Positions 30,923 to 39,983 of a stretch of DNA of 64,000 nucleotides are shown here, piece after piece. The translations under genes were made by a program, and so were the position numbers. The notes under the pieces were generated by a model. That model did not search any database and was not told the origin of the DNA. It saw only the letters and a program-made list of their open reading frames with translations. Numbering within the stretch: position 1 is the first letter of the stretch; every line of letters starts with the position of its first letter. The stretch is taken from positions 62,001 through 126,000 of the forward strand of contig JAGXFW010000024.1 in the NCBI GenBank assembly GCA_024637035.1. Reading direction: 5' to 3'. This DNA is from Actinomycetes bacterium (lineage in GTDB: Bacteria > Actinomycetota > Thermoleophilia > RBG-16-64-13).

Positions 30923-31420
30923 ATGGCGTGGTTGAACGAGCACCGGAGGCCTGCCGGCAGTGAACGGATGCTGTGGCCGTCGCTCAATGCGATGGTCGTG
31001 GGGGCGATACTCGTCGTGCTGGTGATCGCGGTCGGCTGCAGTGCCGAAGACCCTCCGGATATCACTGTCGGGGCGCTGGGTGCGGCCGTGGGCGACGCGA
31101 AGCTCGACGACACCGACTTCGAGGCCCTCCGTTCTTCGTTCACCACCGAGGCGTACGTGAGCACCGCCGAGCCGGAGCAGGGCAACTATCAGCTCTACCT
31201 GGCCGCGAAGGCAGCGGATCTCGGTCTGAACAAGCCGGGGCCCGGCACGGTGGAGGTACGCAAAGAGGTGTCGGGGGACGCGGCCACCTTCTCGTTCGTG
31301 TTCGAACGCAAAGAGGGGTTGTTCGCCGTGGCGGACGTGGGCGTCGTCGAGATCCACCTGGAGCGGACTGACGCGGAGCCCTACCCCTGGCGCATCAGTA
31401 CCATCCAGCTGTTGAGATGA
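30923..31420 (+). CDS. Probable lipoprotein or membrane-anchored hypothetical protein
   Basis: This predicted 165-residue protein has a basic N-terminus, a hydrophobic helix (about 25–39, MVVGAILVVLVIAVGC) that ends in a possible lipobox AVGC, and an acidic extracytoplasmic domain of about 125 residues. That domain begins EDPPDITVGALG and ends YPWRISTIQLL. I chose ATG at 30923. An in-frame ATG at 30851 would overlap rsmA by 59 bp and has no better ribosome site. The stop overlaps the ispE start (ATGA). No family is recognised. Confidence 0.6.
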   Translation: MAWLNEHRRPAGSERMLWPSLNAMVVGAILVVLVIAVGCSAEDPPDITVGALGAAVGDAKLDDTDFEALRSSFTTEAYVSTAEPEQGNYQLYLAAKAADLGLNKPGPGTVEVRKEVSGDAATFSFVFERKEGLFAVADVGVVEIHLERTDAEPYPWRISTIQLLR

Positions 31421-32376
31421 CAGTACCGAGCGGCAGCGTCATCGTTCGCGCGCCCGCCAAGATCAATCTGAGTCTCCTCGTGGGGCCGCCCGGTGTAGAC
31501 GGCTACCATCCGCTCTCGACGGTGTTCATGCCGGTGGACCTCACCGATCGTTTGGAGTTCGCTCTTCGAGCGACTCCCGACGTGGGCGCCGGCGAGCCTC
31601 GGTTCCGCGTAGAGTGCGACGGCATCCCGAGCGAAGCGAACCTCGTCTCGAAAGCCCTCCGGGCCGTGGAAGCGCTCACTGGGTGGCGGTTCTCGGGCAG
31701 CGTCAGCGTGGCGAAGGGCATCCCGGCGGGGGCGGGCCTCGGCGGGGGATCCTCCGATGCCGCTCTCACCCTCACCACTGCCGCCGGACTCGTGGCCGAC
31801 CTGGGTGGGCCAAGCCTCGACGAGGGAGCGTTGCGCACCGCGGCGCGCAACCTGGGCGCCGACGTGCCCTTCTTCCTGGCTCCGTTGACCTCACTGGCCG
31901 CGGGCGTGGGTGATGCTCTCGAGCCGCTTCCGCTGCCGCACCTGCCGCTTGTGCTCGTCCTCCCGCAAGAGGAACTCTCCACCGCCGACGTGTACCGGGC
32001 GTTCGACGGTGACGGGCTCGCTGAGGACCACGAGATGTTCGAGGCGAGGAGGCGTGAGAACGAAGGCGCGTGGCGCGGGCTGTCGCGACAATGGACTGAG
32101 GGGCGTGAGAACGCCGAGATCGTGCGCGGTGTGGCGGCGTTGCTGGCGAACGACCTGGAACGTGCGAGCTTCGCCCTGATGCCAGACCTCGCGCGCACCA
32201 AGCGGGCGCTTGCAGGCGGCGGAGTGTTCGGGTCGCTCATGAGCGGTTCCGGCCCCACGTTGTTCGCCGTCTGTGACTCGTGGGACGCGGCCGAGCGCAC
32301 CGCCGAGAGGACGCGTCGAGAAGGGCATGAAGCGTTCTCCACGTGGGGAGGAGCCCGTGCTCTCCCTGGTGCTTGA
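31417..32376 (+). CDS. ispE: 4-diphosphocytidyl-2-C-methyl-D-erythritol kinase
   Basis: This 319-residue GHMP kinase phosphorylates CDP-methylerythritol in the MEP pathway of isoprenoid synthesis. VRAPAKINLSLLV is the N-terminal substrate segment, PAGAGLGGGSSDAALTL is the ATP-binding glycine loop, and GSLMSGSGPTLFAV is the C-terminal GHMP motif. The ATG at 31417 overlaps the previous stop. A tRNA-Gln promoter is embedded at its 3' end. rsmA-ispE linkage is conserved in many actinobacteria and firmicutes. Confidence 0.96.
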   Translation: MTVPSGSVIVRAPAKINLSLLVGPPGVDGYHPLSTVFMPVDLTDRLEFALRATPDVGAGEPRFRVECDGIPSEANLVSKALRAVEALTGWRFSGSVSVAKGIPAGAGLGGGSSDAALTLTTAAGLVADLGGPSLDEGALRTAARNLGADVPFFLAPLTSLAAGVGDALEPLPLPHLPLVLVLPQEELSTADVYRAFDGDGLAEDHEMFEARRRENEGAWRGLSRQWTEGRENAEIVRGVAALLANDLERASFALMPDLARTKRALAGGGVFGSLMSGSGPTLFAVCDSWDAAERTAERTRREGHEAFSTWGGARALPGA

Positions 32377-32401
32377 CACCCTGCAGCCCTCTGCCTATAC
32401 T
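32373..32401 (+). promoter_or_regulatory. Consensus sigma-70 promoter for tRNA-Gln
   Basis: TTGACA at 32373–32378 and TATACT at 32396–32401 are separated by 17 bp, about 50 bp upstream of the tRNA. The -35 hexamer contains the ispE stop codon. It is the best-matching promoter I see in the window. Confidence 0.8.
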
Positions 32402-32450
32402 TCCCGGGCCGGTCCGGGCCTCGAGCCCGGTGCGCCGGGCGCGGGAGCGA

Positions 32451-32522
32451 TGGGGCGTAGCCAAGCGGTAAGGCAACGGGTTTTGGTCCCGTGATGCGTA
32501 GGTTCGAATCCTGCCGCCCCAG
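32451..32522 (+). tRNA. tRNA-Gln (TTG anticodon)
   Basis: A complete cloverleaf is visible. Acceptor arms TGGGGCG (32451–32457) and CGCCCCA pair fully, the anticodon arm ACGGG–TTTTGGT–CCCGT gives anticodon TTG, and the T-arm contains GGTTCGAATCC. The discriminator is G at 32522, as expected for tRNA-Gln. CCA is not encoded. Confidence 0.96.
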
Positions 32523-32621
32523 CTTCTTTCTATCTCGCCTTTCGTGTTTCCGCGGGGTGTTCCATCCGGGCGGGAGTATGGGTAGACTCGAAACCGTCAC
32601 ACCCGGGTCTGGTCGGCGGCT

Positions 32622-34121
32622 ATGGTCAGCCTATCGGGGGCGCACATCGAAGTGAGTAGTTCGATCGATACTGCTGTCGTCCTCGCAGCCGGCCTAGGCA
32701 CGAGGATGCGCTCCTCGCTACCCAAAGTGCTCCACCCGATCTGTGGAGAGCCGCTGCTCACCCACGTGCTGCACGCCCTGGAGGGCGCCGGCATCTCCCG
32801 TGTGATCGTCGTGCTCGGTCCCGGGCGTGACGATGTGCGCGCCGTCCTGCCTGAGAGCTGCACGGTGGTCGTTCAGGACACTCAACGCGGCACCGGCGAC
32901 GCGCTGCTCGCCGCCGACCGTTGCCTCGGCGACGTACCGATACTCGTGGTCCCCGGCGACACGCCGCTCCTCACCGCGGCCGTGTTCCAGTCACTCATGC
33001 AGGAGTACCAGTCGGAGGCAGCCGCCGCCGCTGTTCTTACCATGTGCCCTCCCGATCCCTCAGGATATGGTCGCGTGATACGCGGCGCCGACGGTACGGT
33101 GCTCCGCATCGTCGAGCATCGCGACGCTTCCACCGAGGAACGTGCTGTGGGTGAGGTGAACGTAGGAGCGTTCGTGCTTCCCGCTCGTCTTGCGATCGAT
33201 CTGCTCTCGCGCCAAGACGCGGCGAACGCGCAGGGCGAGGTGTATCTTACCGACGTGGTAGCGGGGCTGTGCGACCTCGGCCGGAAGGTCGTGGCCGTGC
33301 CGGTGGGGGATCACCGGGTGGCCCTCGGCGTGAACACCCGAGTGGAACTCGCGGAGGCTCAGGAACACATGCGCACGCGCATCTGTACGGATTGGATGCT
33401 GGCTGGAGTGACGATCGAGGACCCCGCGTCTACGCACATCGACGCCGGTGTCACTCTCGAACCCGATGTGCGACTCCTGCCTTTCACGTGCCTGCGCGGG
33501 TCGACCCATGTAGCCGCTCGAAGCGAGATCGGCCCTGGCTCGACGCTGGTGGACACACGTGTGGGCCCCGACTGCCGTGTGCGCCACTCGTATACCGATG
33601 GGGCGGAACTCGAAGCGGGTGTCCAGGTGGGTCCGTTCACCTACCTGCGCCCGGAAGCTCATCTCGCGGAGGGCGCCAAGGCCGGAGCGTTCGTCGAGAT
33701 CAAGAAGAGCCGGGTGGGACGCGGCAGCAAGGTGCCACACCTGAGCTACATCGGCGACACTACTATCGGCGAGGGCAGCAATATCGGCGCGGGCAACATC
33801 ACTGCCAATTTCGACGGCCGCGAGAAGCACCGCACTGTCATCGGTGATAACGTGCGAACCGGCTCCGACACGGTGTTCGTGGCTCCGGTGAGAGTCGATG
33901 ACGGGGCGACCATCGGTGCAGGCTCGGTGGTGACGAAAGACGTGCCGGCCGGCGCCCTAGGTATCGCGCGGGCACGGCAGCGCAATATCCTGGGCTACTC
34001 CTCGCGGGCGAAAGCCGCCCACGCGGGGCAGGCGGGGCCGGACACATCCGCTCCACGGGAGGATGCGGACATGGGGGCACCGGGGGAGATCCCGGAAGAC
34101 CAGGGAGGATCACATGACTGA
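32622..34121 (+). CDS. glmU: Bifunctional GlcNAc-1-P uridyltransferase / GlcN-1-P acetyltransferase
   Basis: This 499-residue enzyme makes UDP-GlcNAc for peptidoglycan. The N-terminal pyrophosphorylase domain has AAGLGTRMRSSLPKVLHPI and QRGTGDALLAA. The C-terminal left-handed β-helix carries hexapeptide repeats through SKVPHLSYIGDTTIGEGSN and TVIGDNVRTGSDTVFVAPV. A short, disordered Ala/Gly-rich tail follows. The ATG at 32622 has a weak ribosome site; GTG at 32652 is an alternative that begins just before the nucleotidyltransferase fold. The stop overlaps the prs start by 8 bp, the usual glmU-prs pairing. Confidence 0.96.
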   Translation: MVSLSGAHIEVSSSIDTAVVLAAGLGTRMRSSLPKVLHPICGEPLLTHVLHALEGAGISRVIVVLGPGRDDVRAVLPESCTVVVQDTQRGTGDALLAADRCLGDVPILVVPGDTPLLTAAVFQSLMQEYQSEAAAAAVLTMCPPDPSGYGRVIRGADGTVLRIVEHRDASTEERAVGEVNVGAFVLPARLAIDLLSRQDAANAQGEVYLTDVVAGLCDLGRKVVAVPVGDHRVALGVNTRVELAEAQEHMRTRICTDWMLAGVTIEDPASTHIDAGVTLEPDVRLLPFTCLRGSTHVAARSEIGPGSTLVDTRVGPDCRVRHSYTDGAELEAGVQVGPFTYLRPEAHLAEGAKAGAFVEIKKSRVGRGSKVPHLSYIGDTTIGEGSNIGAGNITANFDGREKHRTVIGDNVRTGSDTVFVAPVRVDDGATIGAGSVVTKDVPAGALGIARARQRNILGYSSRAKAAHAGQAGPDTSAPREDADMGAPGEIPEDQGGSHD

Positions 34122-35112
34122 CGGCCCTGATATCCAGGCAACCGTCCGCCGGGCTACGTACCGGTCGCTCATGCTGTTTTCGGGCCGCGGCAACCCCGAA
34201 CTCAGCGAGAGGATCGCGGAGAAGCTGGGCATCCGACTGGGGTCCGTGCTCACGAAGACCTTTGCCGATGGCGAGATCTACGTCAAGTATGGGGAGAGCG
34301 TGCGCGGCGCCGACGTCTTCATCGTCCAGCCGACCTGCCGGCCCGTGAACGAGAATCTCATGGAACTCCTCATCATGATCCAGGCCGCGAGATTGGCGTC
34401 GGCGCACCGCATCACCGCGGTGGTGCCCTGGTACGGCTATTCCCGGCAGGACAAGAAGAGCCAGCCTCGGGAACCCATCACGGGGCGTCTCGTCGCCGAC
34501 CTGCTGGTCGCCGCGGGCGTCGACCGAGTGCTCACCATGGATCTCCACGCTGGCCAGCTGCAGGGGTTCTTCACTATCCCGGTAGATCACATGACTGCGA
34601 TCCCCATGCTGGCCGACTACTTCCGCTTCAAGGGTCTCGATGACGTGGTGGTCGTGTCGCCGGATGCCGGAGGGCTCAAGATGGCGAAACGGTTCGGCGA
34701 CCGGATAGGGGCATCGCTGGCGGTTCTCACCAAACTCCGCCCGGAACACAACGAGTCGAGGGTGATGCACGTGATCGGCGATGTGGCCGGGAAGACGGCC
34801 ATCATCGTCGACGACATCATCGACACCGCCGGCACCCTGTGCAAGGGGGCCGAGGCGTTGATAGAGCGCGGCGCTGAGGCAGTGTATGCCGCGGCGACCC
34901 ATCCTGTACTATCAGGACCCGCGCATCAGCGCATCGCCGACTCTCCGATCAAGGAATTGGTGGTGAGCGATACTATCCCGCTGCGCAGCGACGCCAGCCG
35001 CGAGAAGATCGTGGTGCTGTCCAGCGCTGGCATCTTGGCTGATACCATCCACAACGTCTTCGCCGACGAGTCGGTGAGCGCCCTCTTCCAGGGCGAGAAC
35101 CAGCTCTTCTAA
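34114..35112 (+). CDS. prs: Ribose-phosphate pyrophosphokinase
   Basis: This 332-residue PRPP synthetase transfers pyrophosphate from ATP to ribose 5-phosphate, feeding purine, pyrimidine, histidine and NAD synthesis. It shows FSGRGNPELSERIAEKLG, WYGYSRQDKKSQPREPI, VLTMDLHAGQLQGFF and the PRPP-binding loop IIVDDIIDTAGTL. The DHASREKI-type C-terminus is also present (IPLRSDASREKIVVLSSA). The ATG at 34114 has GGGAGG five bases upstream and overlaps glmU. Length is normal apart from a slightly longer N-terminus. Confidence 0.97.
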   Translation: MTDGPDIQATVRRATYRSLMLFSGRGNPELSERIAEKLGIRLGSVLTKTFADGEIYVKYGESVRGADVFIVQPTCRPVNENLMELLIMIQAARLASAHRITAVVPWYGYSRQDKKSQPREPITGRLVADLLVAAGVDRVLTMDLHAGQLQGFFTIPVDHMTAIPMLADYFRFKGLDDVVVVSPDAGGLKMAKRFGDRIGASLAVLTKLRPEHNESRVMHVIGDVAGKTAIIVDDIIDTAGTLCKGAEALIERGAEAVYAAATHPVLSGPAHQRIADSPIKELVVSDTIPLRSDASREKIVVLSSAGILADTIHNVFADESVSALFQGENQLF

Positions 35113-35143
35113 CCACGGCGAGACCCGAATACCAGGAGAACAC

Positions 35144-35815
35144 ATGGATACTGTGAAACTGACCATCCGGCCCCGCGAGGAGACCGGCAAGGGGCCGAAC
35201 CGCCGCCTGCGCGCTGCGGGATCCATTCCCGCTGTCGTGTACTCGAAGGGCCAGGAAGCGATCTCGTTGAGCATCGACGCGGCGGCGCTCAAGGGCGCGT
35301 TCGCCGGTGGCTCGAACGTCGTGCTCGAACTCGAGTACGAGGGAGGCAAGAGCCGCAAAAAGCACTTCGCGGTCGTCAAGGATTACCAGCGACACCCCAC
35401 TCGCAACGATCTTCTGCACCTCGACCTCCACGAGGTCGACTTGAAACAAGAGATCGAGGCCACGGTGCGGATCGAACTCGTCGGCACCCCTGTCGGAGCT
35501 CTAGAGGATGGTGTGCTCGATCACGCGCACTGGGAGGTCACGGTACGGGCGCTGCCCACCGAGGTGCCTGCACATCTTGAGCTCGATGTGAGTGCCCTGA
35601 ACATCGGCGACAACCTACGGGTGTCCGATCTCACTGCTCCCAAGGGTGTGACGATCTTGGACGACCCCGAGATCACCGTTGCATCCGTGCATCCTCCGCG
35701 TGCTGAGGAAGTGGAAGAAGTGGAGGAAGTCGAGGGCCTCGAGGGTGAAGAGGGCGAAGGCGCTGAAGGTGCCGAAGGTGCGGAAGCTGCCGAAGGGGAC
35801 GCTTCGACAGAATAG
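35144..35815 (+). CDS. rplY: 50S ribosomal protein bL25/CTC with acidic tail
   Basis: This 223-residue bL25 protein of the long CTC/TL5 type binds 5S rRNA. The N-terminal RNA-binding part has RPREETGKGPNRRLRAAGSIP. The C-terminal β-domain (about 95–185) includes LELDVSALNIGDNLRVSDL. The last 37 residues are a highly acidic Glu/Gly/Ala tail (EEVEEVEEVEGLEGEEGEG), common in high-GC relatives. The ATG at 35144 follows CCAGGAGAAC. It lies between prs and pth, a conserved order. Confidence 0.95.
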   Translation: MDTVKLTIRPREETGKGPNRRLRAAGSIPAVVYSKGQEAISLSIDAAALKGAFAGGSNVVLELEYEGGKSRKKHFAVVKDYQRHPTRNDLLHLDLHEVDLKQEIEATVRIELVGTPVGALEDGVLDHAHWEVTVRALPTEVPAHLELDVSALNIGDNLRVSDLTAPKGVTILDDPEITVASVHPPRAEEVEEVEEVEGLEGEEGEGAEGAEGAEAAEGDASTE

Positions 35816-35913
35816 AAGCGGCGCTCGTTCATCTGTTTCGTCACTGGAGCCGGGGGATCCGGGTGTGCCTGCGCGGCGCCCCGGCCCCCGGCCTTTCTTC
35901 CGGGTAGGTGCAC

Positions 35914-36543
35914 ATGTTCCTAGTGGTGGCTCTCGGAAACCCGGGTGCCGAGTATCAGCGCAACAGGCACAACGTCGGCTTCATGGTCGGGGAAGAGCTG
36001 CGTCTGCGCGGTGGGTGGCCCGCGTTGCGCACCCGTTTCCAGGGCCTGTTCGGCGACGGACAGCTGGCGGGCGAGCGAGTGTCCGTGCTTCTGCCGCTCA
36101 CGTTCATGAACCGGTCCGGGCAGGCTGTAGCTGAGGCGGCGCGCTACCACCGGGTGCCGCCGGAGTGCATCCTCGCCGTGCACGACGATGCCGAACTGCC
36201 GTTCGGAGAGGTGCGTCTGAAGGAGGGCGGGGGTCTTGGCGGCCACAACGGCCTGCGGAGCATGGAGGAGCGTCTTGGCACCCGCGCATACTGGCGCGTG
36301 CGAGTGGGCGTGGGCCGCCCGACATCTAGCCGCATCTCCCTCGCGGATTTCGTGCTGAGTGATTTCTCCGAACCCCGTGAAGAAGTGCTCCTCCTGATCG
36401 GCGCCGCAGCGGACGCGGTCGAGGCGTGGGTGCGGGCCGGGGGCTCCGACATCGCGCCGGAAATCCACGGCGCGCGAGACGTCGGCGGCGCGCGGGAGGT
36501 CCGCCGCAAGCCTGAAGTCGATGACGCGTCCAAGGCCGATTGA
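35914..36543 (+). CDS. pth: Peptidyl-tRNA hydrolase
   Basis: This 209-residue Pth recycles tRNA by cleaving peptidyl-tRNAs released from stalled ribosomes. VVALGNPGAEYQRNRHNVGF carries the catalytic His, LPLTFMNRSGQAV the substrate Asn, and VHDDAELPFGEVRLKEGGG with GGHNGLRSM completes the active site. The C-terminal tail of about 25 residues beyond the fold is charged. I chose ATG at 35914; a GTG two codons upstream is also in frame. It is followed 20 bp later by mfd. Confidence 0.96.
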   Translation: MFLVVALGNPGAEYQRNRHNVGFMVGEELRLRGGWPALRTRFQGLFGDGQLAGERVSVLLPLTFMNRSGQAVAEAARYHRVPPECILAVHDDAELPFGEVRLKEGGGLGGHNGLRSMEERLGTRAYWRVRVGVGRPTSSRISLADFVLSDFSEPREEVLLLIGAAADAVEAWVRAGGSDIAPEIHGARDVGGAREVRRKPEVDDASKAD

Positions 36544-36563
36544 GTAGATCGTGAGTCTGTAGC

Positions 36564-39500
36564 GTGTCCGATCTCACCACTTTCCTAGCGAGGACGCCCG
36601 ACTTCCAGGCTCTGCTCGAGCGTGCTTCCAGTGAGCCGGCTCTCGTCGAGGCTCCTTCGTTCGTGCACGAGTACGTCGCGGCGACGGTGCTGGCGGCGCC
36701 GGCGTGGCGTGGGGACACCTGCCTGGTAGTCACGGGCGGGCAGGATCTCGCTGAGGAGGCGGCTCGGGAACTGAGCCTCTATCTACCCCGTCGCCGAGTG
36801 CTGCTTCTGCCGAGTCGCGGCGTGTGGTACGGGTCGGAGGGCGTCGTGCCGCCGCGCGTGGTGGGGAACCGGTCGCTCGCCCTGGCGGCCCTGGCCGGCC
36901 CCGCGGTGGTGGTGGCAGAGGCGGCGACGCTCTTGGAGCGCGCGCTCCCGCCGGCGGCCCCGCCCTTGGTCATGAAGGTGGGCGAGCACACTCGTTTCGA
37001 CGACCTCGCCGGTACGCTGGTCGACCTGGGCTACGAGAGGGTCGACCAAGTCGAGGATCCGGGTGAGTTCTCGGTGAGGGGTGGCTTGGTGGATATCTTC
37101 CCCACCACGGAACCGGCCCCGGTGCGCGTCGAGTTCTGGGGCGACGACGTGGAGAGCATCCGCAGCTTCTCGGTGTACTCCCAGCGATCGCTGGCCTCGC
37201 TCGAAGAGGTGCATGTGGTGGCAGCTGAGGAAGACACTACCGCGGAGTCACGACCAGTGCACGATCTCCTCCCTCCGCAGGCGCGGGTGCTGCTACTCGA
37301 CCCGGCGCGAATAGACGGTCGGGTCGAGGCCTTCGTCGCGGACCTCGACGATGTCGCTGGGAATGGAGCGGGTGGCGGGTCTGGGTGCGGCGAACAGGAA
37401 GTCCGGCGTGCTCGCGACTGCTACCTGGCCTGGAGCGAGGTGCGCTCCGCCCTCGACGCGCATCTACCCCTGACTATCCGCCGCCGCGGAGACGCGGGAC
37501 GGGAACGCGATCCCGCGGCCGCGGCCGCCCTCACCATCCGCGCGACGAGCGGCGAGATGCCCATCGCCAGCCTTCCCGACGCCGAGAAGGCGCTCGAACG
37601 GCTCGCGGCTGAGGGTCTTCGGGTGGTGGTTGCCTTCGAGTCGCGGGCCGAGGCGGAACGAGCCACCTTCATCCTGAAACGTGTGTCCGGCAGGCAGGCG
37701 ACTGCGGGACAAGTGCCCAGCGAACCCGGCATCTCGTATCTGGGGGTGCCGCACCGCCGTCACTTCGTGCTTCCCGATGCCCACCTCGCTCTGCTCACCG
37801 ACACCCTGCTGTTCCCCCGGCGCCGGAAGGCGGCGGGTCCGAAGCGACTATCGGTAGGTGCCGCGCTCTCGAGCTTCCGTGACCTGCGCAAGGGTGACTT
37901 CGTGGTGCACGAGGACCACGGAGTCGGGCGCTTCGAAGGCATCTCCACGAAGACGGTCGCGGGGGTCACGCGCGACTACCTCGACCTGGTGTTCCGCGAC
38001 TCCGACATGCTCTACCTGCCGCACGATCAGATCGGCAAGGTGGGGCGCTACGTCGGCGCCGACGCGACGCCTCCGGCCCTCTCGAAGCTCGGCGGCAAGG
38101 CCTGGTCGCACATGAAGACCCGGGCGCGTGCCGCTGTCAGGGAGATGGCTGCGGAACTGCTGAGACTGTACGCACTGCGTCAGACCACTCCCGGACACGA
38201 GTTCCCCGAAGACGGCGACTGGCAGCGTCGCTTCGAGGTCGCCTTCCCGCATGTCGAGACCAGCGACCAGCGGCGCACCATCGACGAAGTCAAGGACGAC
38301 ATGGAGCGGCCGCAACCGATGGACCGGCTGATCTGCGGCGACGTGGGCTACGGCAAGACCGAGGTCGCCCTGCGTGCTGCTTTCAAGGCGGCCATGGACA
38401 GCAAGCAGGTGCTCATGCTCGTGCCCACCACCATCCTCGCTCAGCAACACTACGGCACCTTCCGCGAACGCATGGGTGAGTTCCCGGTGCGCGTGGAGAT
38501 GGTGTCGCGTTTCCGGTCGCCGAAAGAGCAGCGTCGCATCCTGAGCGAGTTCAAGGCTGGCTCTGTCGACGTGCTGATCGGCACCCACCGCCTCCTGTCC
38601 GCCGACGTGCAGCCGAAGGACCTGGGGCTTGTGATCGTGGACGAAGAGCAACGGTTCGGCGTCGCCCAGAAGGAGGCGTTGCGCACCCTGAAGCTCAAGG
38701 TGGACGCGCTCACCCTCTCAGCCACGCCGATACCGCGCACGCTCCACATGTCCCTTTCCGGAGTGCGGGACATCTCGGTGATCGAGACGCCGCCCCGCGA
38801 TCGTCATCCCATCCAGACCTACGTCGGCGTGTACGACGAGCAGATGGTCCGGAGGGCGGTCGAGCGTGAGGTGGGCCGTGGCGGTCAGGTCTTCTACCTG
38901 CACAACCGGGTGGATACCATCGAACGTGCCGCCGTCCGGCTGGCGGAACTGATGCCGGAGGTCCGATTCGGCGTCGCCCACGGGCAGATGCCCGAGACGG
39001 CCCTTGAAAGGGTCATGCTCGACTTCCTCCGCGGCGACTACGACGTGTTGGTCAGCACCACGATCATCGAGAGCGGACTTGACATCCCAAACGCGAACAC
39101 ACTCGTGGTGGAGAGGGCCGACCTTCTGGGGCTCTCTCAGCTGTATCAGATCCGTGGGCGCATCGGGCGCTCGGCGCGGGTGGCTCATGCCTTCCTCTTC
39201 CATCCCGACGAGGAGGCGCTCACTGAAGAGGCTCGAGCCCGCCTCTCCACACTCGCGGACTACACGGAACTCGGGTCGGGCTTCAAGATAGCGATGCGCG
39301 ACCTGGAGATCCGCGGTGCGGGGGACCTGCTTGGGGGCGAGCAGTCGGGTCACGTCGCTGCCGTGGGATTCGAGCTCTACCTCTCCATGCTCCAGGAGAC
39401 CGTCGATGCCATGGAAGGCCGGGAGACAAGGGCCACGACGACGGCCCGCATCGATGTGGGTGTGGACGCCTACGTGCCCTCATCGTATATCCCGTACGAA

Positions 39501-39893
39501 GCCGCCAAGGTGGACCTCCACCGGCGGATCGCCACCACCGAGGGCCATGAGGCCCTCGCGGAGTTGCGCGAGGAGTTGCGGGACAGGTTCGGAGACGTGC
39601 CGGAACCGGTGGACAATCTCATCTTCTTGGGGGAGCTGCGCGACACCTTGCAGAAGCTCGGCGTCCTCACCCTCTCGGTGCGCCGTCACAAGCTGACGAT
39701 GACAGGTCTCACGCTCCCCCAAGGGAGTCGGGAGAGGTTGTTGGCCCGCGACCGACGCTATGTCTATTCGCCCACCCGGGGGGATCTTAGCCTTGGTCTG
39801 CGGGGCGACGCGCGTTCCGTGCGTCAAGCGGTCGAGGATGTGCTCGGTGATATACTGCCTATCTGGTCGGGGGCGGCCTCTGAGGCCACCTGA
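36564..39893 (+). CDS. mfd: Transcription-repair coupling factor
   Basis: This 1109-residue Mfd displaces stalled RNA polymerase and recruits UvrA. The N-terminal UvrB-like region is followed by the polymerase-interacting domain (KGDFVVHEDHGVGRFEGI). The superfamily 2 translocase motor has Walker A GDVGYGKTEVALRAAF, the DEEQ box VIVDEEQRFGV and motif VI QIRGRIGRS. The C-terminal TRCF domain closes the protein. A Gly-rich insert (GNGAGGGSGCGEQ) interrupts the N-terminal region at about 270–285. The start is GTG at 36564, with no strong ribosome site. pth-mfd linkage is conserved in Gram-positive bacteria. Confidence 0.97.
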   Translation: MSDLTTFLARTPDFQALLERASSEPALVEAPSFVHEYVAATVLAAPAWRGDTCLVVTGGQDLAEEAARELSLYLPRRRVLLLPSRGVWYGSEGVVPPRVVGNRSLALAALAGPAVVVAEAATLLERALPPAAPPLVMKVGEHTRFDDLAGTLVDLGYERVDQVEDPGEFSVRGGLVDIFPTTEPAPVRVEFWGDDVESIRSFSVYSQRSLASLEEVHVVAAEEDTTAESRPVHDLLPPQARVLLLDPARIDGRVEAFVADLDDVAGNGAGGGSGCGEQEVRRARDCYLAWSEVRSALDAHLPLTIRRRGDAGRERDPAAAAALTIRATSGEMPIASLPDAEKALERLAAEGLRVVVAFESRAEAERATFILKRVSGRQATAGQVPSEPGISYLGVPHRRHFVLPDAHLALLTDTLLFPRRRKAAGPKRLSVGAALSSFRDLRKGDFVVHEDHGVGRFEGISTKTVAGVTRDYLDLVFRDSDMLYLPHDQIGKVGRYVGADATPPALSKLGGKAWSHMKTRARAAVREMAAELLRLYALRQTTPGHEFPEDGDWQRRFEVAFPHVETSDQRRTIDEVKDDMERPQPMDRLICGDVGYGKTEVALRAAFKAAMDSKQVLMLVPTTILAQQHYGTFRERMGEFPVRVEMVSRFRSPKEQRRILSEFKAGSVDVLIGTHRLLSADVQPKDLGLVIVDEEQRFGVAQKEALRTLKLKVDALTLSATPIPRTLHMSLSGVRDISVIETPPRDRHPIQTYVGVYDEQMVRRAVEREVGRGGQVFYLHNRVDTIERAAVRLAELMPEVRFGVAHGQMPETALERVMLDFLRGDYDVLVSTTIIESGLDIPNANTLVVERADLLGLSQLYQIRGRIGRSARVAHAFLFHPDEEALTEEARARLSTLADYTELGSGFKIAMRDLEIRGAGDLLGGEQSGHVAAVGFELYLSMLQETVDAMEGRETRATTTARIDVGVDAYVPSSYIPYEAAKVDLHRRIATTEGHEALAELREELRDRFGDVPEPVDNLIFLGELRDTLQKLGVLTLSVRRHKLTMTGLTLPQGSRERLLARDRRYVYSPTRGDLSLGLRGDARSVRQAVEDVLGDILPIWSGAASEAT

Positions 39894-39983
39894 CCGAGTT
39901 CCCTGCCAGGAATCTGATCTACCAGTGGGCGTCCGGAAGTCGCCCGCCCTGGACTTCACTTGAGACCATAGGAGAGTCGAATC